49,114 bases of DNA from Nitrosotalea sp. (GTDB taxonomy: Archaea > Thermoproteota > Nitrososphaeria > Nitrososphaerales > Nitrosopumilaceae), in contig JANWJG010000038.1 of assembly GCA_025449485.1 (NCBI GenBank), positions 1 through 49,114 of the forward strand. Reading direction: 5' to 3'. The stretch's first letter is position 1; each line of letters opens with the position of its first letter. Below are positions 40,931-49,114 of this stretch, in pieces. The notes under the pieces are model-generated. The model saw nothing but the letters and a program-made list of their open reading frames with translations, was not told where the DNA came from and did no database searches. The position numbers and the translations under genes are program-made.

Positions 40931-41024
40931 TACCTAGAGTATATTGGACTCGTAAGTTGTCTCACTATTTTTCTACGCGTGTTGTTGTGTAAAAATACAA
41001 CATGTGGCAACCTTGAAACAAAAA

Positions 41025-42422
41025 TTAGGAAATTGGGGGATTGATCTCTCTTATGCTTAATTTTTTAAAATCAAATTCTGCATTGTCTGCCCTGAATTGC
41101 TGCTCTGTACCTCCCCAAGATATTATGTCATTATTATTCATTGAAGCACCAGTTGTGATATTCTTGCATCCATATTTTGAAGGATCACCTGGAACTTGCC
41201 AACCGGAATCTATTTGTTCAAATACCTTGTGCCAGTTATTGTCATCCTGATCATCTATCCATATCTCAAATTTTACTGCGGTGTTGTTTTTGATGTTATA
41301 TGTCATGGTCTTCATACCAATCCAACGATCGTTTAACGGAGTTGTAATTCCACTAGTGGCAAATGTTTCTGAATAGCTTGATTTGTCTCCTGCATGGTAA
41401 AGAGATTTTTGAACTTCTGCATTTCCATCATAGGTTATGCTTGAATAATATGAATATCCTTGGCAAATTGAGACGTGCGGACTACCGCTTCTCGTCACAT
41501 GGGTAAACTCTTGAGGATAATGAGTACTGTTCTGCAATCTGTAATAGCCGGTCATCTCAGTGTTCAACCAAAGTGTGTTTGGCGGTGAATTCACTACTAG
41601 TCTCACTCCTTCATTCTCTGGCACGTCGATTCTTTTTGCATGCCATGAATCATCTGTAGGGTTTTTGTAAAGTTGCATGCATATTGTTGGATCGTTACAG
41701 ATTGCATTTGAGTCAGGGCCGGTGTAAAATATTGTGTCATTTAACGGATCATTTGAATTCATGTACCACTGTGGTCCATCTTTTTCTGTTGGATAGATCT
41801 CCTTGACACCAAAAATGTCATCTGATTCACTTACTGGTGGTATGTAGATTGTGGCAGAGTCCCTATTGTAACTGATATTGGCCCTGAATCCTTGGCTTGT
41901 ATAGTTATTTGATTTTGTATCAATGTGGTACCTGTAATAGCCATCAGGTTGCATGCTCGTGACTGGTATGCTGTCAGTCTTGTATAATGTTCCATTGGAA
42001 AAGAAAATCTGGGCCTGTAGTGAGGGTGATCCATCTCCATTGGGGTGTATTTTCACATCTATATCGTGGGAATCAATCACAGTTCCATTTCTATATGTGG
42101 CATTACGATAGTTTTGTTCCAAAAACCCGCTAATTGTTAATGTTATATTTTTTGCCCATCCTCGTTCAAGTAACATGTTGATTGTTTCCAGTTTTACACA
42201 TGCAGGAGAGTTATCTCTAGTTTTGATGACTAGCTGAAGATTTCCTTGACAAACAACAATGTTTGCAGAAATTCCTGAATTGTATTGTTCTAGTGGGTTC
42301 TTGGTTATGAGCCATTTTGGGATCAAAAGACGCAAGTCACCAGTTTCATTTTGTCCAAAAACGTTGGGTATGATAATTGATACTGTAACAATAAAAATTA
42401 TTGAAAGATATGGTACTCTCAA
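41025..42422 (-). CDS. Secreted protein: C-x16-C/RGW module plus jelly-roll carbohydrate-binding-like domain
   Basis: 465 residues from TTG, 27 nt behind the CCAATTTTTTAAAC box. Signal peptide 1-23 (PNVFGQ). Residues ~48-92 hold C58-x16-C75 and LLERGWAKN. Residues ~93-200 are an Ig-like domain. Residues ~205-460 look like a concanavalin/jelly-roll fold (RWIGMKTMTYNIKNN, WIDDQDDNNWHKVFEQIDSG, RADNAEFDFKKLSIREI), as in polysaccharide lyase family 7 and related binding modules. Convergent with deacetylase 2; possibly acts on the same polymer (inference). Confidence 0.78.
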   Translation of the reverse strand: MRVPYLSIIFIVTVSIIIPNVFGQNETGDLRLLIPKWLITKNPLEQYNSGISANIVVCQGNLQLVIKTRDNSPACVKLETINMLLERGWAKNITLTISGFLEQNYRNATYRNGTVIDSHDIDVKIHPNGDGSPSLQAQIFFSNGTLYKTDSIPVTSMQPDGYYRYHIDTKSNNYTSQGFRANISYNRDSATIYIPPVSESDDIFGVKEIYPTEKDGPQWYMNSNDPLNDTIFYTGPDSNAICNDPTICMQLYKNPTDDSWHAKRIDVPENEGVRLVVNSPPNTLWLNTEMTGYYRLQNSTHYPQEFTHVTRSGSPHVSICQGYSYYSSITYDGNAEVQKSLYHAGDKSSYSETFATSGITTPLNDRWIGMKTMTYNIKNNTAVKFEIWIDDQDDNNWHKVFEQIDSGWQVPGDPSKYGCKNITTGASMNNNDIISWGGTEQQFRADNAEFDFKKLSIREINPPIS

Positions 42423-42443
42423 ATAATTATGGTTTACTTCATA

Positions 42444-42460
42444 GTTTAAAAAATTGGCGT
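42444..42460 (-). promoter_or_regulatory. Promoter core shared with the surface-island repeats
   Basis: Minus strand ACGCCAATTTTTTAAAC, identical in its CCAATTTTTTAAA core to repeats A and B; TATA centre ~27 nt before the TTG at 42422. This links the gene to the island's promoter type even though the rest of the repeat is missing. Confidence 0.55.
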
Positions 42461-42514
42461 ATCTTACATGTATAACAAAGTCTTATTGATTGACAAAGTA
42501 CGGTACCTTAATTT

Positions 42515-42551
42515 TGACACCATCTGACACAACTAGCCTCCAAATACCTAT
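42515..42551 (+). promoter_or_regulatory. Operator plus promoter of deacetylase 3 (site 2)
   Basis: TGACAC at 42515 and TGACACAA at 42525 (10-bp period), then CAAATACCTATCAA at 42541. All spacings equal those of the site at 31034-31075. The TATA centre is ~35 nt before the ATG at 42584, giving a short leader with AGAG. Confidence 0.7.
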
Positions 42552-42583
42552 CAACTATTCTTCAAGATAAAAAAATCACAGAG

Positions 42584-44554
42584 ATGAATGAAATCCACTA
42601 TGGTAGAATACATCATACACCATCATTGCTAGTATTTTCTATTTTTACATTACTTCTAATATTCTCTGTAATGCAACCTGCATTGGCAGTTTCATATGGA
42701 AGTTATGGTGCTAGCGCAAACACCAAGTCCGTGGTAACAACACTTCCCATCACACCCAAGCCTGTAACCGTGAATGCTGTATCCACGACAAATACTGTTT
42801 CCGGCAAAAACACCTGTCCTTGCATCGTGTTCAGGTTAGATGATGTACGAGGATCATACTTGCCTGATATTCAAATGAAGATCATGGATGTATTTCAAAA
42901 GAAAAATGCAAGTCTCAGTATTGGAATTACTGGTTATAATCTCACCCAAGATGGTAAACTAGTCTCATATCTACAAAACAATCTCAAACCCGGGCATACG
43001 GCTATCGAGATGGCAAATCATGGTTGGAGACACGAGGACTTTGCTACCTTGGGCTTATCACAACAGGTCACCTTGATGAATAAAACTAATCAAGAATTAA
43101 ACAAGATATTTGGAAAAAAACCAAATGCGTTTTTTGTACCATATGGCATGTATGATAATGATACCCTAAAGGTAATAAAACAACTAAAAATGAACGTAAT
43201 CAGCTCTAGTATATGGAGCGAGGACAAATTTGTTTTAGCCCAGGGAAAAATAACTGCAAATAAAGATTCGCTAGGACTCTACCACATCCCATCAATGACT
43301 GAATTCCAATCTGATACTGGAAATGAGACATATTGGACAAATATTCCAAAAGACAGAGTAATTGATAGTATTAATTCTCATATCACAAAATACGGTTATG
43401 ATGTATTTTTAATACATCCACAGAATTTTGCAACACTTGTAAATGGTCAATACGTCAACACTGCTGATACAACACATCTTGATGAACTTGCAAGTATAAT
43501 CGACTATGTCAAGTCAAAACATATCCACATATTGACAATTTCTGAAATTGCAGGGCTTGATCGTGCAAGTATCACACCAACTGTAAAACCTGTTGCAACT
43601 ACTTCAAAACCTGTCAGCACAATCCCTGTTTCAAAACCGTCATCTGACGTTGACGTTTCCAACTCCTCAATAGATTCCACAGAACAACCACGAGTTGTAA
43701 AATATGTAGAGCCAAATGGCTCATTGACAATGAATGTACAATATCCTAGCAATGATCCTGCTAATGCTCAAATGCTGTCAATGAAAATCTATCGAGATTT
43801 TGATACCAAGCCCTACCTAGAATTACCAACTGTATCTGAAAATCCTTACACTGTAACACTTCCAATGTACCATCAATACAAAATACAGACATTTGTCAAT
43901 AGTATGCTCTCAAGTGTGATCTTGACCACGCTTGATACTCTACATCAAAATATGGATGTCAATATTCCATGGGGTGGAACCATACTTGTTTCTGTATATT
44001 ACCATGACGGGCAAACACCAGTTTCTGGTGCTAACATATCCATAAGATCTCAAGATAATAAAACACGGGCAATTGGAGTTACTGATTCTGATGGGTCAGC
44101 AACCAGATTTTCACTTCCATCCACAATTGTTGACGGTAATTACTATGTAGTAGATGTAAAGATAAACAGTCACCTGGTTTTCTCATCTGACCCTGTGACG
44201 TTGGCACCTGAAAATATTAATAAAATCAAACTGGTTGCGCCTTGGCCTTCGATGCTAGAAAATCTAATCACCGTCAAAGTATACAATCAAACCAAAGTCT
44301 TGCCCTCAAATGGACAGACGTATGCAGTTCAAATGTATGATGATCAAGGAAACAAACTATCTGAGTCCCCAGTTAACATACATGGTGAAGGTTATTTCTG
44401 GTCTATGCAAGTAGGTGATTATGTCTTCAAAGTTGTAAAGACTAGTAATGATACAGTGCTAGGTGACAAGTTTGTCACAGTGGATGGTACCAAAAACAAC
44501 TTTGATTTGACAATTCAAAACCATGTATCTACAACAAAACCGGTCTTGAACTAA
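42584..44554 (+). CDS. Secreted polysaccharide deacetylase (NodB domain) 3 with Ig-like C-terminal extension
   Basis: 656 residues, signal peptide ~11-36. C78-x-C80 then FRLDD (D86-D87), MANHGWRHEDF (H146, H150), FFVPYGMYDND: active-site residues present. A Pro/Ser/Thr linker (~330-365) joins a ~290-residue tail with carboxypeptidase-regulatory/Ig-like beta domains (ILVSVYYHDGQTPVSGANIS, IGVTDSDGSATRF). The tail is typical of surface display. Driven by operator site 2; a 46-residue acidic gene follows 13 nt later. Confidence 0.9.
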   Translation: MNEIHYGRIHHTPSLLVFSIFTLLLIFSVMQPALAVSYGSYGASANTKSVVTTLPITPKPVTVNAVSTTNTVSGKNTCPCIVFRLDDVRGSYLPDIQMKIMDVFQKKNASLSIGITGYNLTQDGKLVSYLQNNLKPGHTAIEMANHGWRHEDFATLGLSQQVTLMNKTNQELNKIFGKKPNAFFVPYGMYDNDTLKVIKQLKMNVISSSIWSEDKFVLAQGKITANKDSLGLYHIPSMTEFQSDTGNETYWTNIPKDRVIDSINSHITKYGYDVFLIHPQNFATLVNGQYVNTADTTHLDELASIIDYVKSKHIHILTISEIAGLDRASITPTVKPVATTSKPVSTIPVSKPSSDVDVSNSSIDSTEQPRVVKYVEPNGSLTMNVQYPSNDPANAQMLSMKIYRDFDTKPYLELPTVSENPYTVTLPMYHQYKIQTFVNSMLSSVILTTLDTLHQNMDVNIPWGGTILVSVYYHDGQTPVSGANISIRSQDNKTRAIGVTDSDGSATRFSLPSTIVDGNYYVVDVKINSHLVFSSDPVTLAPENINKIKLVAPWPSMLENLITVKVYNQTKVLPSNGQTYAVQMYDDQGNKLSESPVNIHGEGYFWSMQVGDYVFKVVKTSNDTVLGDKFVTVDGTKNNFDLTIQNHVSTTKPVLN

Positions 44555-44567
44555 ATAGTGTGATACC

Positions 44568-44708
44568 ATGAATCTAATTTACAAAAAACTTGATGTAATT
44601 GAGACAGATATTGATGATCTTGACAAGTTTGAATTCGAAGATCACGATGACTTGAGGGAATTCTTTGAAGATTCTGATCTTTCTGATACAAAAGATCTAT
44701 CGCTGTAA
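44568..44708 (+). CDS. 46-residue acidic protein
   Basis: MNLIYKKLDVIETDIDDLDK, then EFEDHDDLREFFEDSDLSD and a short end. Highly acidic, with an ATG start and TAA stop, 13 nt after deacetylase 3 on the same strand, so probably co-transcribed. No family recognised. Confidence 0.55.
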   Translation: MNLIYKKLDVIETDIDDLDKFEFEDHDDLREFFEDSDLSDTKDLSL

Positions 44709-44765
44709 AATTTCAAAATAGAAAAAGAGAGTTTGGATTTTATACGTAAAACAAGTTTGTTCTAT

Positions 44766-44930
44766 TTAAAACTCAATCTTGTCTTTTTCAGTAAGTAGAA
44801 ACTTTTTTGATTTTCTTACTCCTTTTAGATCAAACCAGCTTACTTTCATGGTTACTTTTTTGCCCTTGATCTCATCAATTGTTATCTTGTCCGCTATTTT
44901 TACAAGTTCACCTAGTGTTTGATTTGACAT
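44766..44930 (-). CDS. 54-residue basic protein
   Basis: MSNQTLGELVKIADKITIDE, then IKGKKVTMKVSWFDLKGVRK and SKKFLLTEKDKIEF. Beta-rich and basic with no Cys; the strand-like repeats recall small OB/SH3-type folds, which is a guess. Complete frame, ATG start, convergent with the acidic gene. Confidence 0.55.
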   Translation of the reverse strand: MSNQTLGELVKIADKITIDEIKGKKVTMKVSWFDLKGVRKSKKFLLTEKDKIEF

Positions 44931-45122
44931 TTTTTTACTTGGTTTTATTTTTCAATTTGATTCTTGGGACGAAATTTTATACACATGTTGTTTAAAAAAT
45001 TCTACGCAATGACATTTTTCTAGAAAACACATGATCCCACTTGATCGATTAAGCTAGTATTATGATAAATCAGCTATGTTGTTGAGTATGTATAATATGC
45101 AAAAATTACGTTGATTCTATTT

Positions 45123-45389
45123 ATGCTCCAGACATCACAGATAGATAGAAACACTGAAACTACATGTGTGATGATTAATTGTGAATCAGGTTCTGAGGTA
45201 AGCGTCATTGATGAAATACGCGATATACAGGGCGTAAAAGAATGCGTTAGAACAACAGGTCCACACGATATCTTGGCAATCGTTGAATCAAATACTGTGG
45301 AATCCATCAAGGAAATCATTGAAAACAAGATCCGTAAGATTCCAAATGTTCATGCAACCACGACACTTGTCATAGCAACCCGATTCTAA
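45123..45389 (+). CDS. Stand-alone Lrp/AsnC ligand-binding (RAM) domain
   Basis: 88 residues from the ATG at 45123. No HTH; the full length fits the alpha-beta RAM fold: TTCVMINCESGSEVSVIDEI, GVKECVRTTGPHDILAIVES, IKEIIENKIRKIPNVHATTT. The GxxDxx[LAV] effector loop (GPHDILA) is conserved. Such domains (AsnC_trans_reg) oligomerise and bind amino acids, modulating full Lrp proteins. Confidence 0.88.
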   Translation: MLQTSQIDRNTETTCVMINCESGSEVSVIDEIRDIQGVKECVRTTGPHDILAIVESNTVESIKEIIENKIRKIPNVHATTTLVIATRF

Positions 45390-45453
45390 GAATTAATTCT
45401 CTAGCGGTATAATAAAACAAAACTACTTGTGCTAGTGTGTGTTGTTTTATATC

Positions 45454-45624
45454 ATGAAGGCAATGAGTTATAAAAAATTCCGCGAGTCTAGTGCGCCTTA
45501 TTATGACACCATAGAGGGTAGGATGTCAAGAGCCGACGTCATAAAAAAACTAGAATCCTTTCTGACTGAAAAACTAGGTGAGGGTCAGGATTTCTTTGAT
45601 CAGTACAAAGTGCGAGAAACCTAG
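45454..45624 (+). CDS. Small soluble protein, hypothetical
   Basis: 56 residues from the ATG at 45454: MKAMSYKKFRESSAPYYDTI, then EGRMSRADVIKKLESFLTEK and FFDQYKVRET. Two predicted helices. Convergent with the SNF2 gene (3 nt between stops). Unrecognised, but composition and context support it. Confidence 0.6.
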   Translation: MKAMSYKKFRESSAPYYDTIEGRMSRADVIKKLESFLTEKLGEGQDFFDQYKVRET

Positions 45625-45627
45625 GGC

Positions 45628-48618
45628 CTATCTTGATATGCTATGAGTTAATTTGTCATGAATCTGTGCTAGAATAAGTTCTGCCTTTTCCTTGTTCTCA
45701 AATGTCTCTGCCTTTTCATCCATGATTGCATCAATTTCATAACTCTTGTCAACCAAAACATTTGCAACATGGTCATCAAGAGTTCCATTACCCATTAGAT
45801 AGTACGCAAATACCGTGTTCTTTTGTCCAATTCGGTGTAGCCTATCTTCTGCCTGTCTGTGTATTGCAGGACTCCAGTCAAGTTCTGCAAATATTACATA
45901 ACGTGCTTTGCTCAAGTTTATGCCAACGTTTCCAGCTCGAAGGCCTGCAATGATTAACTTGGTTTCACCATTTTGGAATCTGTCTATTCCATTTTGTCTT
46001 TCCTTGTCACTTTGTCCGCCTATGATTGATGCTGGAGAATACTCTGAAAGACTTCGGTGGAGTAATTCATGAATTGCCTTGTGATGGCAAAATACTACAA
46101 CACTCTCTTCAATTTCCATGATGTTTTTGACAAATTCTATGACATGGGGAACCTTTGCAACACCTGCTGCCTGTCTTTCACTTTGTATTGCTCTCTTGTA
46201 TGAAGAGAACTTGTCAAATGCACTTGTTGCACTTTTTTGTTCTTCTTCCAATCTTTCCCAAATCTTTCCAAGCTCTGTTTGGTAATAATTGATATCAGAA
46301 TCAATGAGCTCCTTGTATCTAACCTTGTCTTTTAGCTCTTTTAGAACATCAGATTTTTTTCGTCTCAGCATGACATGCTTTCGTAACTCTTCTCCTAAAC
46401 TTGCACGCTTGTTTTCAAGAACAATTGCTTTTCCTTTTTCGTTTACATAACAGAAATATTCACAAAATTCTTCAAATGTTCCCAGAAGACCTGGTCTTAG
46501 TATGTCTACAATTGGCCATATCTCTGAACCCCTGTTGTAAATTGGTGTTCCGGATAGTCCAACTCGATATTTTACAGAATCAAGTGCGGCAAGTTTTTTC
46601 ACCGCTGTGTATTTTTTAGTAGTCTTTGATCTGAGATGCTGTACTTCATCACAGACAAGTGTCTTGATGTTTAGTTTTGCGATATCGTCCATTCTTTTGT
46701 GCAATAAATCGTAATTTATGATGTAGACGTCATATTTCCCAAGTTCTTGGGCTTTGCCTGTTCTTATGAGAACTGATGATGGATACTCATTTTCTACAAT
46801 TTTTCCATTGCGACTACGTTTTTTGAGGAATTTCTGAGTTTCTCTTTGCCAGTTGTTAAGCGTTACAAGTGGAGCTACAATTAGTACTGGAAATGTCTGT
46901 TTCTCTGTTGCAAGATATGCCAGAGTCTGGACTGTATTGTGGGTTATGATTCCATTTGCGATATAGTTGTGTGTTTCAGGTACTGATAAATCGTAAACAT
47001 GGCCACGAAATAGTTTTTCTTCTACTGATTTGATTTGACACCAATTGATTGATTCTAAAGATATCTCACGTAATTGTTGTGCTAACTCATGATGCGTGGT
47101 CTCTAACTTATTTGAGACATGCAGCGCAAGTTGTTTACTCATGCCTTGGGTGTATTTGTATGGTGTGTACAAGTTGAGAGAACGCAACGATACTCCGGAC
47201 TCTGCAATCTTTCGAACAATTTTTTGTGTTGGTACACCTTCGATGTTTGTATTGTGTTTTTTCTGTGCTAGTTTTTCTAATGCACGCTGTTTGTATGATG
47301 TTAATAGTTGAAACTGTCCCACAAATCTTTCTATTGAATTACCGCCAAAAGTGCATGTATAGTACGTTCTTCGTATTCTTGTGCCATTTGCTGCATATTT
47401 TTTGGCAGTCCTGATGCGAAGCCATATCCCAAAGTGACGGAAAATTTCGCCTAATGCTAGTGCAATAGATTTACTTGCAGTGGTTATCTCACAATGTGTT
47501 TTACCCACATGGCCTTCAGAATCAAATATGGCCTGCACAAATACTTTTTGCACTTCCAAAGGAGCTTCAATTATTGCACGTGGAACTTTCTTGTCTTTTG
47601 ATCTTCTCCCCCATTCGTATCCCCATTTTGAGAATAATTGGTAAAATTGAGTTGTAGCAATGACTTGACTTGTTCTTTCTTTTCTTGGTTTTGGAAGAAT
47701 TATTCCTTGCTGTCTTGCTAATTTTTGTACTCTTGCAAGTATCTTTGGATCTGAATTGTAAAATCTTCCATGGGGATATTTTTCATTCTCAACATATTCA
47801 TAACCTTCTGCAATCTGCCATGCCATCAACTCTGCAATATCTTGTGTAAGTGCGCCTTTTCCATCGTGTATTGTTTTTGAGGACACTGCAACTTTATCCT
47901 CTGTGCTTAGCTCACCTGCTCTTTTCCATCCGTCTGGAGTGAGAAATCTATGACGCTTGGTGCATTCTATCTCTGAACCGTCTTTGAGAATTATTCTTGT
48001 TATGGACTCGTTAATTTTCTGTCTAAATATTCTGTTTACTTGTTTTATTGTTATGTTTTTTCCATCAAAAGTTTGTATGTTTATGGGAGTTTTCAGTTTG
48101 GCCCATTCTTCGTTTTTGTCGTGTTCCATAATTTCTGCCTGTTTCCAGATTTCTTTGATTGTGGTACTTCCGTTTGTTGTATTGATCAACGTGTCGCCCT
48201 TCAGACATTTACCCAAACCCATTTCGTCTGCTAGCAATGCGTTGCCATATGACTTTAGTAAAAAGTCAAGACCCTCTCTCTGAAAATCAAGTAGGTTGCC
48301 GCGGAACTGCGGTCCGGGACTTGCCTTTCGGAGTTTTTCTATTCGTGTCCATTTTTTTTGTGGAACAATGACTTTGCGAACTTTTCTATGCCATATTGAT
48401 TTTGATCTTATCTCCAGTGGATACCTATCCATTATCCATTTTATCTTCTCTACATTTTGGACCGTGTCTGGTACAATGGCCTCTTCTGGACCATTACCAT
48501 ACCATGCATGCGGTATGACACGGGCTACCATACTTACTGCTCTGGGGCCGGTCAGTTTCCAAGTCCAATTCTTTGAGTATGTGTCCAAAACATATTCAAG
48601 GGTGCCAAATTCTTTCAT
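45628..48618 (-). CDS. SNF2-family helicase with intein in the Walker A motif
   Basis: 996 residues; the mature helicase is 572 after intein removal. N-terminal ~100 residues family-specific. SNF2 motifs: DFQREGLDFLLKSYGNALLA, DEMGLGK|T (I, split by the intein), VCDEVQHLRSK (II, DEVQ), GLSGTPIYNR (III), FCHHKAI, IIAGLRAGNVGINLSKA (V) and HRQAEDRLHRIGQ (VI). Overall it is SMARCAL1/RapA-like: dsDNA translocation, probably in remodelling or fork repair. No nuclease domain is seen. The helicase needs intein excision to be active. Confidence 0.93.
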   Translation of the reverse strand: MKEFGTLEYVLDTYSKNWTWKLTGPRAVSMVARVIPHAWYGNGPEEAIVPDTVQNVEKIKWIMDRYPLEIRSKSIWHRKVRKVIVPQKKWTRIEKLRKASPGPQFRGNLLDFQREGLDFLLKSYGNALLADEMGLGKCLKGDTLINTTNGSTTIKEIWKQAEIMEHDKNEEWAKLKTPINIQTFDGKNITIKQVNRIFRQKINESITRIILKDGSEIECTKRHRFLTPDGWKRAGELSTEDKVAVSSKTIHDGKGALTQDIAELMAWQIAEGYEYVENEKYPHGRFYNSDPKILARVQKLARQQGIILPKPRKERTSQVIATTQFYQLFSKWGYEWGRRSKDKKVPRAIIEAPLEVQKVFVQAIFDSEGHVGKTHCEITTASKSIALALGEIFRHFGIWLRIRTAKKYAANGTRIRRTYYTCTFGGNSIERFVGQFQLLTSYKQRALEKLAQKKHNTNIEGVPTQKIVRKIAESGVSLRSLNLYTPYKYTQGMSKQLALHVSNKLETTHHELAQQLREISLESINWCQIKSVEEKLFRGHVYDLSVPETHNYIANGIITHNTVQTLAYLATEKQTFPVLIVAPLVTLNNWQRETQKFLKKRSRNGKIVENEYPSSVLIRTGKAQELGKYDVYIINYDLLHKRMDDIAKLNIKTLVCDEVQHLRSKTTKKYTAVKKLAALDSVKYRVGLSGTPIYNRGSEIWPIVDILRPGLLGTFEEFCEYFCYVNEKGKAIVLENKRASLGEELRKHVMLRRKKSDVLKELKDKVRYKELIDSDINYYQTELGKIWERLEEEQKSATSAFDKFSSYKRAIQSERQAAGVAKVPHVIEFVKNIMEIEESVVVFCHHKAIHELLHRSLSEYSPASIIGGQSDKERQNGIDRFQNGETKLIIAGLRAGNVGINLSKARYVIFAELDWSPAIHRQAEDRLHRIGQKNTVFAYYLMGNGTLDDHVANVLVDKSYEIDAIMDEKAETFENKEKAELILAQIHDKLTHSISR
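46936..48207 (-). mobile_element. Intein with LAGLIDADG-type homing endonuclease inside the SNF2 gene
   Basis: Residues 138-561 of the precursor (424). Block A starts with C138 (CLKGDTLINT). Block B is EIECTKRHRFLTPDG (T-x2-H). Endonuclease blocks are LMAWQIAEGY and VQAIFDSEGHVG (acidic E/D catalytic residues). Block F is LFRGHVYDLSVPETHNY, and block G ends IITHN. The +1 extein residue is Thr562. Insertion between Lys and Thr of GLGK|T hits the ATP-binding loop, a typical intein site. Confidence 0.93.
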
Positions 48619-48796
48619 AAGCTATAATTCTTCGACATTGGTAAGCTCGATTTATGAATCTTTTACTTTGTGCTGCTGATCGCAGTATTCGCCATTTATA
48701 ATGTCTTTAAATAATTTTTAAAAGAAAACTTGTGATTTTTATAGCAAATTGCTGCTTAAAATGGACAAATATCTAAAAAATCTGTTTCCCAAAAAA

Positions 48797-49105
48797 CTAT
48801 TTGGCAGATCTTCTTCCAAATTTTTTCAGTCTCTCTAATCCTAGAGATTTTCCAAAGAATTTTCTTACATAGAAATAGGCAACTGCTGTTGCTAGTCCTG
48901 CAGACATCAGCACGGTAGTAACAATCGGCCAAAATACTGTCTCATGGTTTGGATATAACCCAAAGACTGTTGCGATGGTGTTTGGCACAAGCTCAGCTGT
49001 TCCAGCTACTGTCCACCAGATGATTAGAATAGTAACTTTGTTTGTAACTTCTGTCTGTACTACATTGACTCCTGTAGCTACCATCTGCATTATGTTTTCT
49101 GACAT
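48797..49105 (-). CDS. Membrane protein, hypothetical
   Basis: 102 residues with two or three hydrophobic segments (~23-45, ~58-80), e.g. NKVTILIIWWTVAGTAELVP and WPIVTTVLMSAGLATAVAYF, and a basic C-terminus (LERLKKFGRRSAK). ATG start close to the window edge; complete. No family recognised. Confidence 0.7.
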   Translation of the reverse strand: MSENIMQMVATGVNVVQTEVTNKVTILIIWWTVAGTAELVPNTIATVFGLYPNHETVFWPIVTTVLMSAGLATAVAYFYVRKFFGKSLGLERLKKFGRRSAK

Positions 49106-49114
49106 TTGTATTTG

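Overview
The window is archaeal and almost certainly from the Nitrososphaerota (Thaumarchaeota, ammonia-oxidising archaea), probably a Nitrosopumilales or Nitrosotalea-like lineage. The evidence is an archaeal EF-2, a TFB, many starts lying about 25-30 nt behind a TATA-like box (leaderless mRNAs), low G+C, many small zinc-ribbon and two-helix membrane proteins, a PEF-type C-terminal sorting signal, and a thaumarchaeal-looking surface motif (C-x16-C followed by RGW). The exact genus is inference. No rRNA, complete tRNA or CRISPR array was seen.

Layout. 0-1.2 kb: C-terminal 409 residues of EF-2. 1.3-9.8 kb: accessory genes, namely a secreted protein overlapping a gene that fuses a Cas1-like N-terminal domain to a small helical domain (the same helical domain is free-standing at 4.5 kb), small membrane and zinc proteins, a phasin-like helical protein, a micro-operon starting with a 15-residue ORF, and fossils of a fibronectin-III surface protein and a response regulator. 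9.8-21.7 kb: an island of secreted proteins, all on the minus strand in three operons. Each operon starts with a copy of the same ~50-110 bp promoter repeat, and one copy contains the last 21 nt of a tRNA gene. The island encodes two Rieske-fold proteins that have lost all four cluster ligands, a cupredoxin that has lost Cys and Met ligands, lamin-tail and Ig-like proteins, an operon head interrupted by a stop codon, and truncated signal-peptide ghosts. A regulator block lies inside it (winged helix plus roadblock-like sensor, ribbon-helix-helix protein, TFB, SRPBCC protein).

21.7-30.0 kb: small proteins; a membrane-anchored HTH regulator transcribed divergently from a small secreted protein that shares its extracellular motif; a 1061-residue BNR-repeat surface protein; a GT39-like glycosyltransferase; a YwbE-family protein.

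30.0-44.7 kb: a candidate exopolysaccharide locus. A ribbon-helix-helix regulator is followed by a zinc protein, a truncated nucleotide-sugar dehydrogenase, a deacetylase-fold protein without active-site residues, a processive GT2 synthase, an AlgI-like MBOAT O-acyltransferase, a SGNH-pentapeptide-CBM fusion and three NodB-type deacetylases. Two promoters in this locus (31.05 and 42.53 kb) share an identical operator/BRE/TATA architecture, which suggests one regulon. Together the genes look like an archaeal counterpart of the bacterial synthase-dependent alginate/PNAG systems: polymerise, O-acylate and N-deacetylate a surface polysaccharide.

44.7-49.1 kb: small proteins, a stand-alone Lrp/AsnC ligand-binding domain, a SNF2-family helicase with a 424-residue homing-endonuclease-type intein in its Walker A loop, and a membrane protein.
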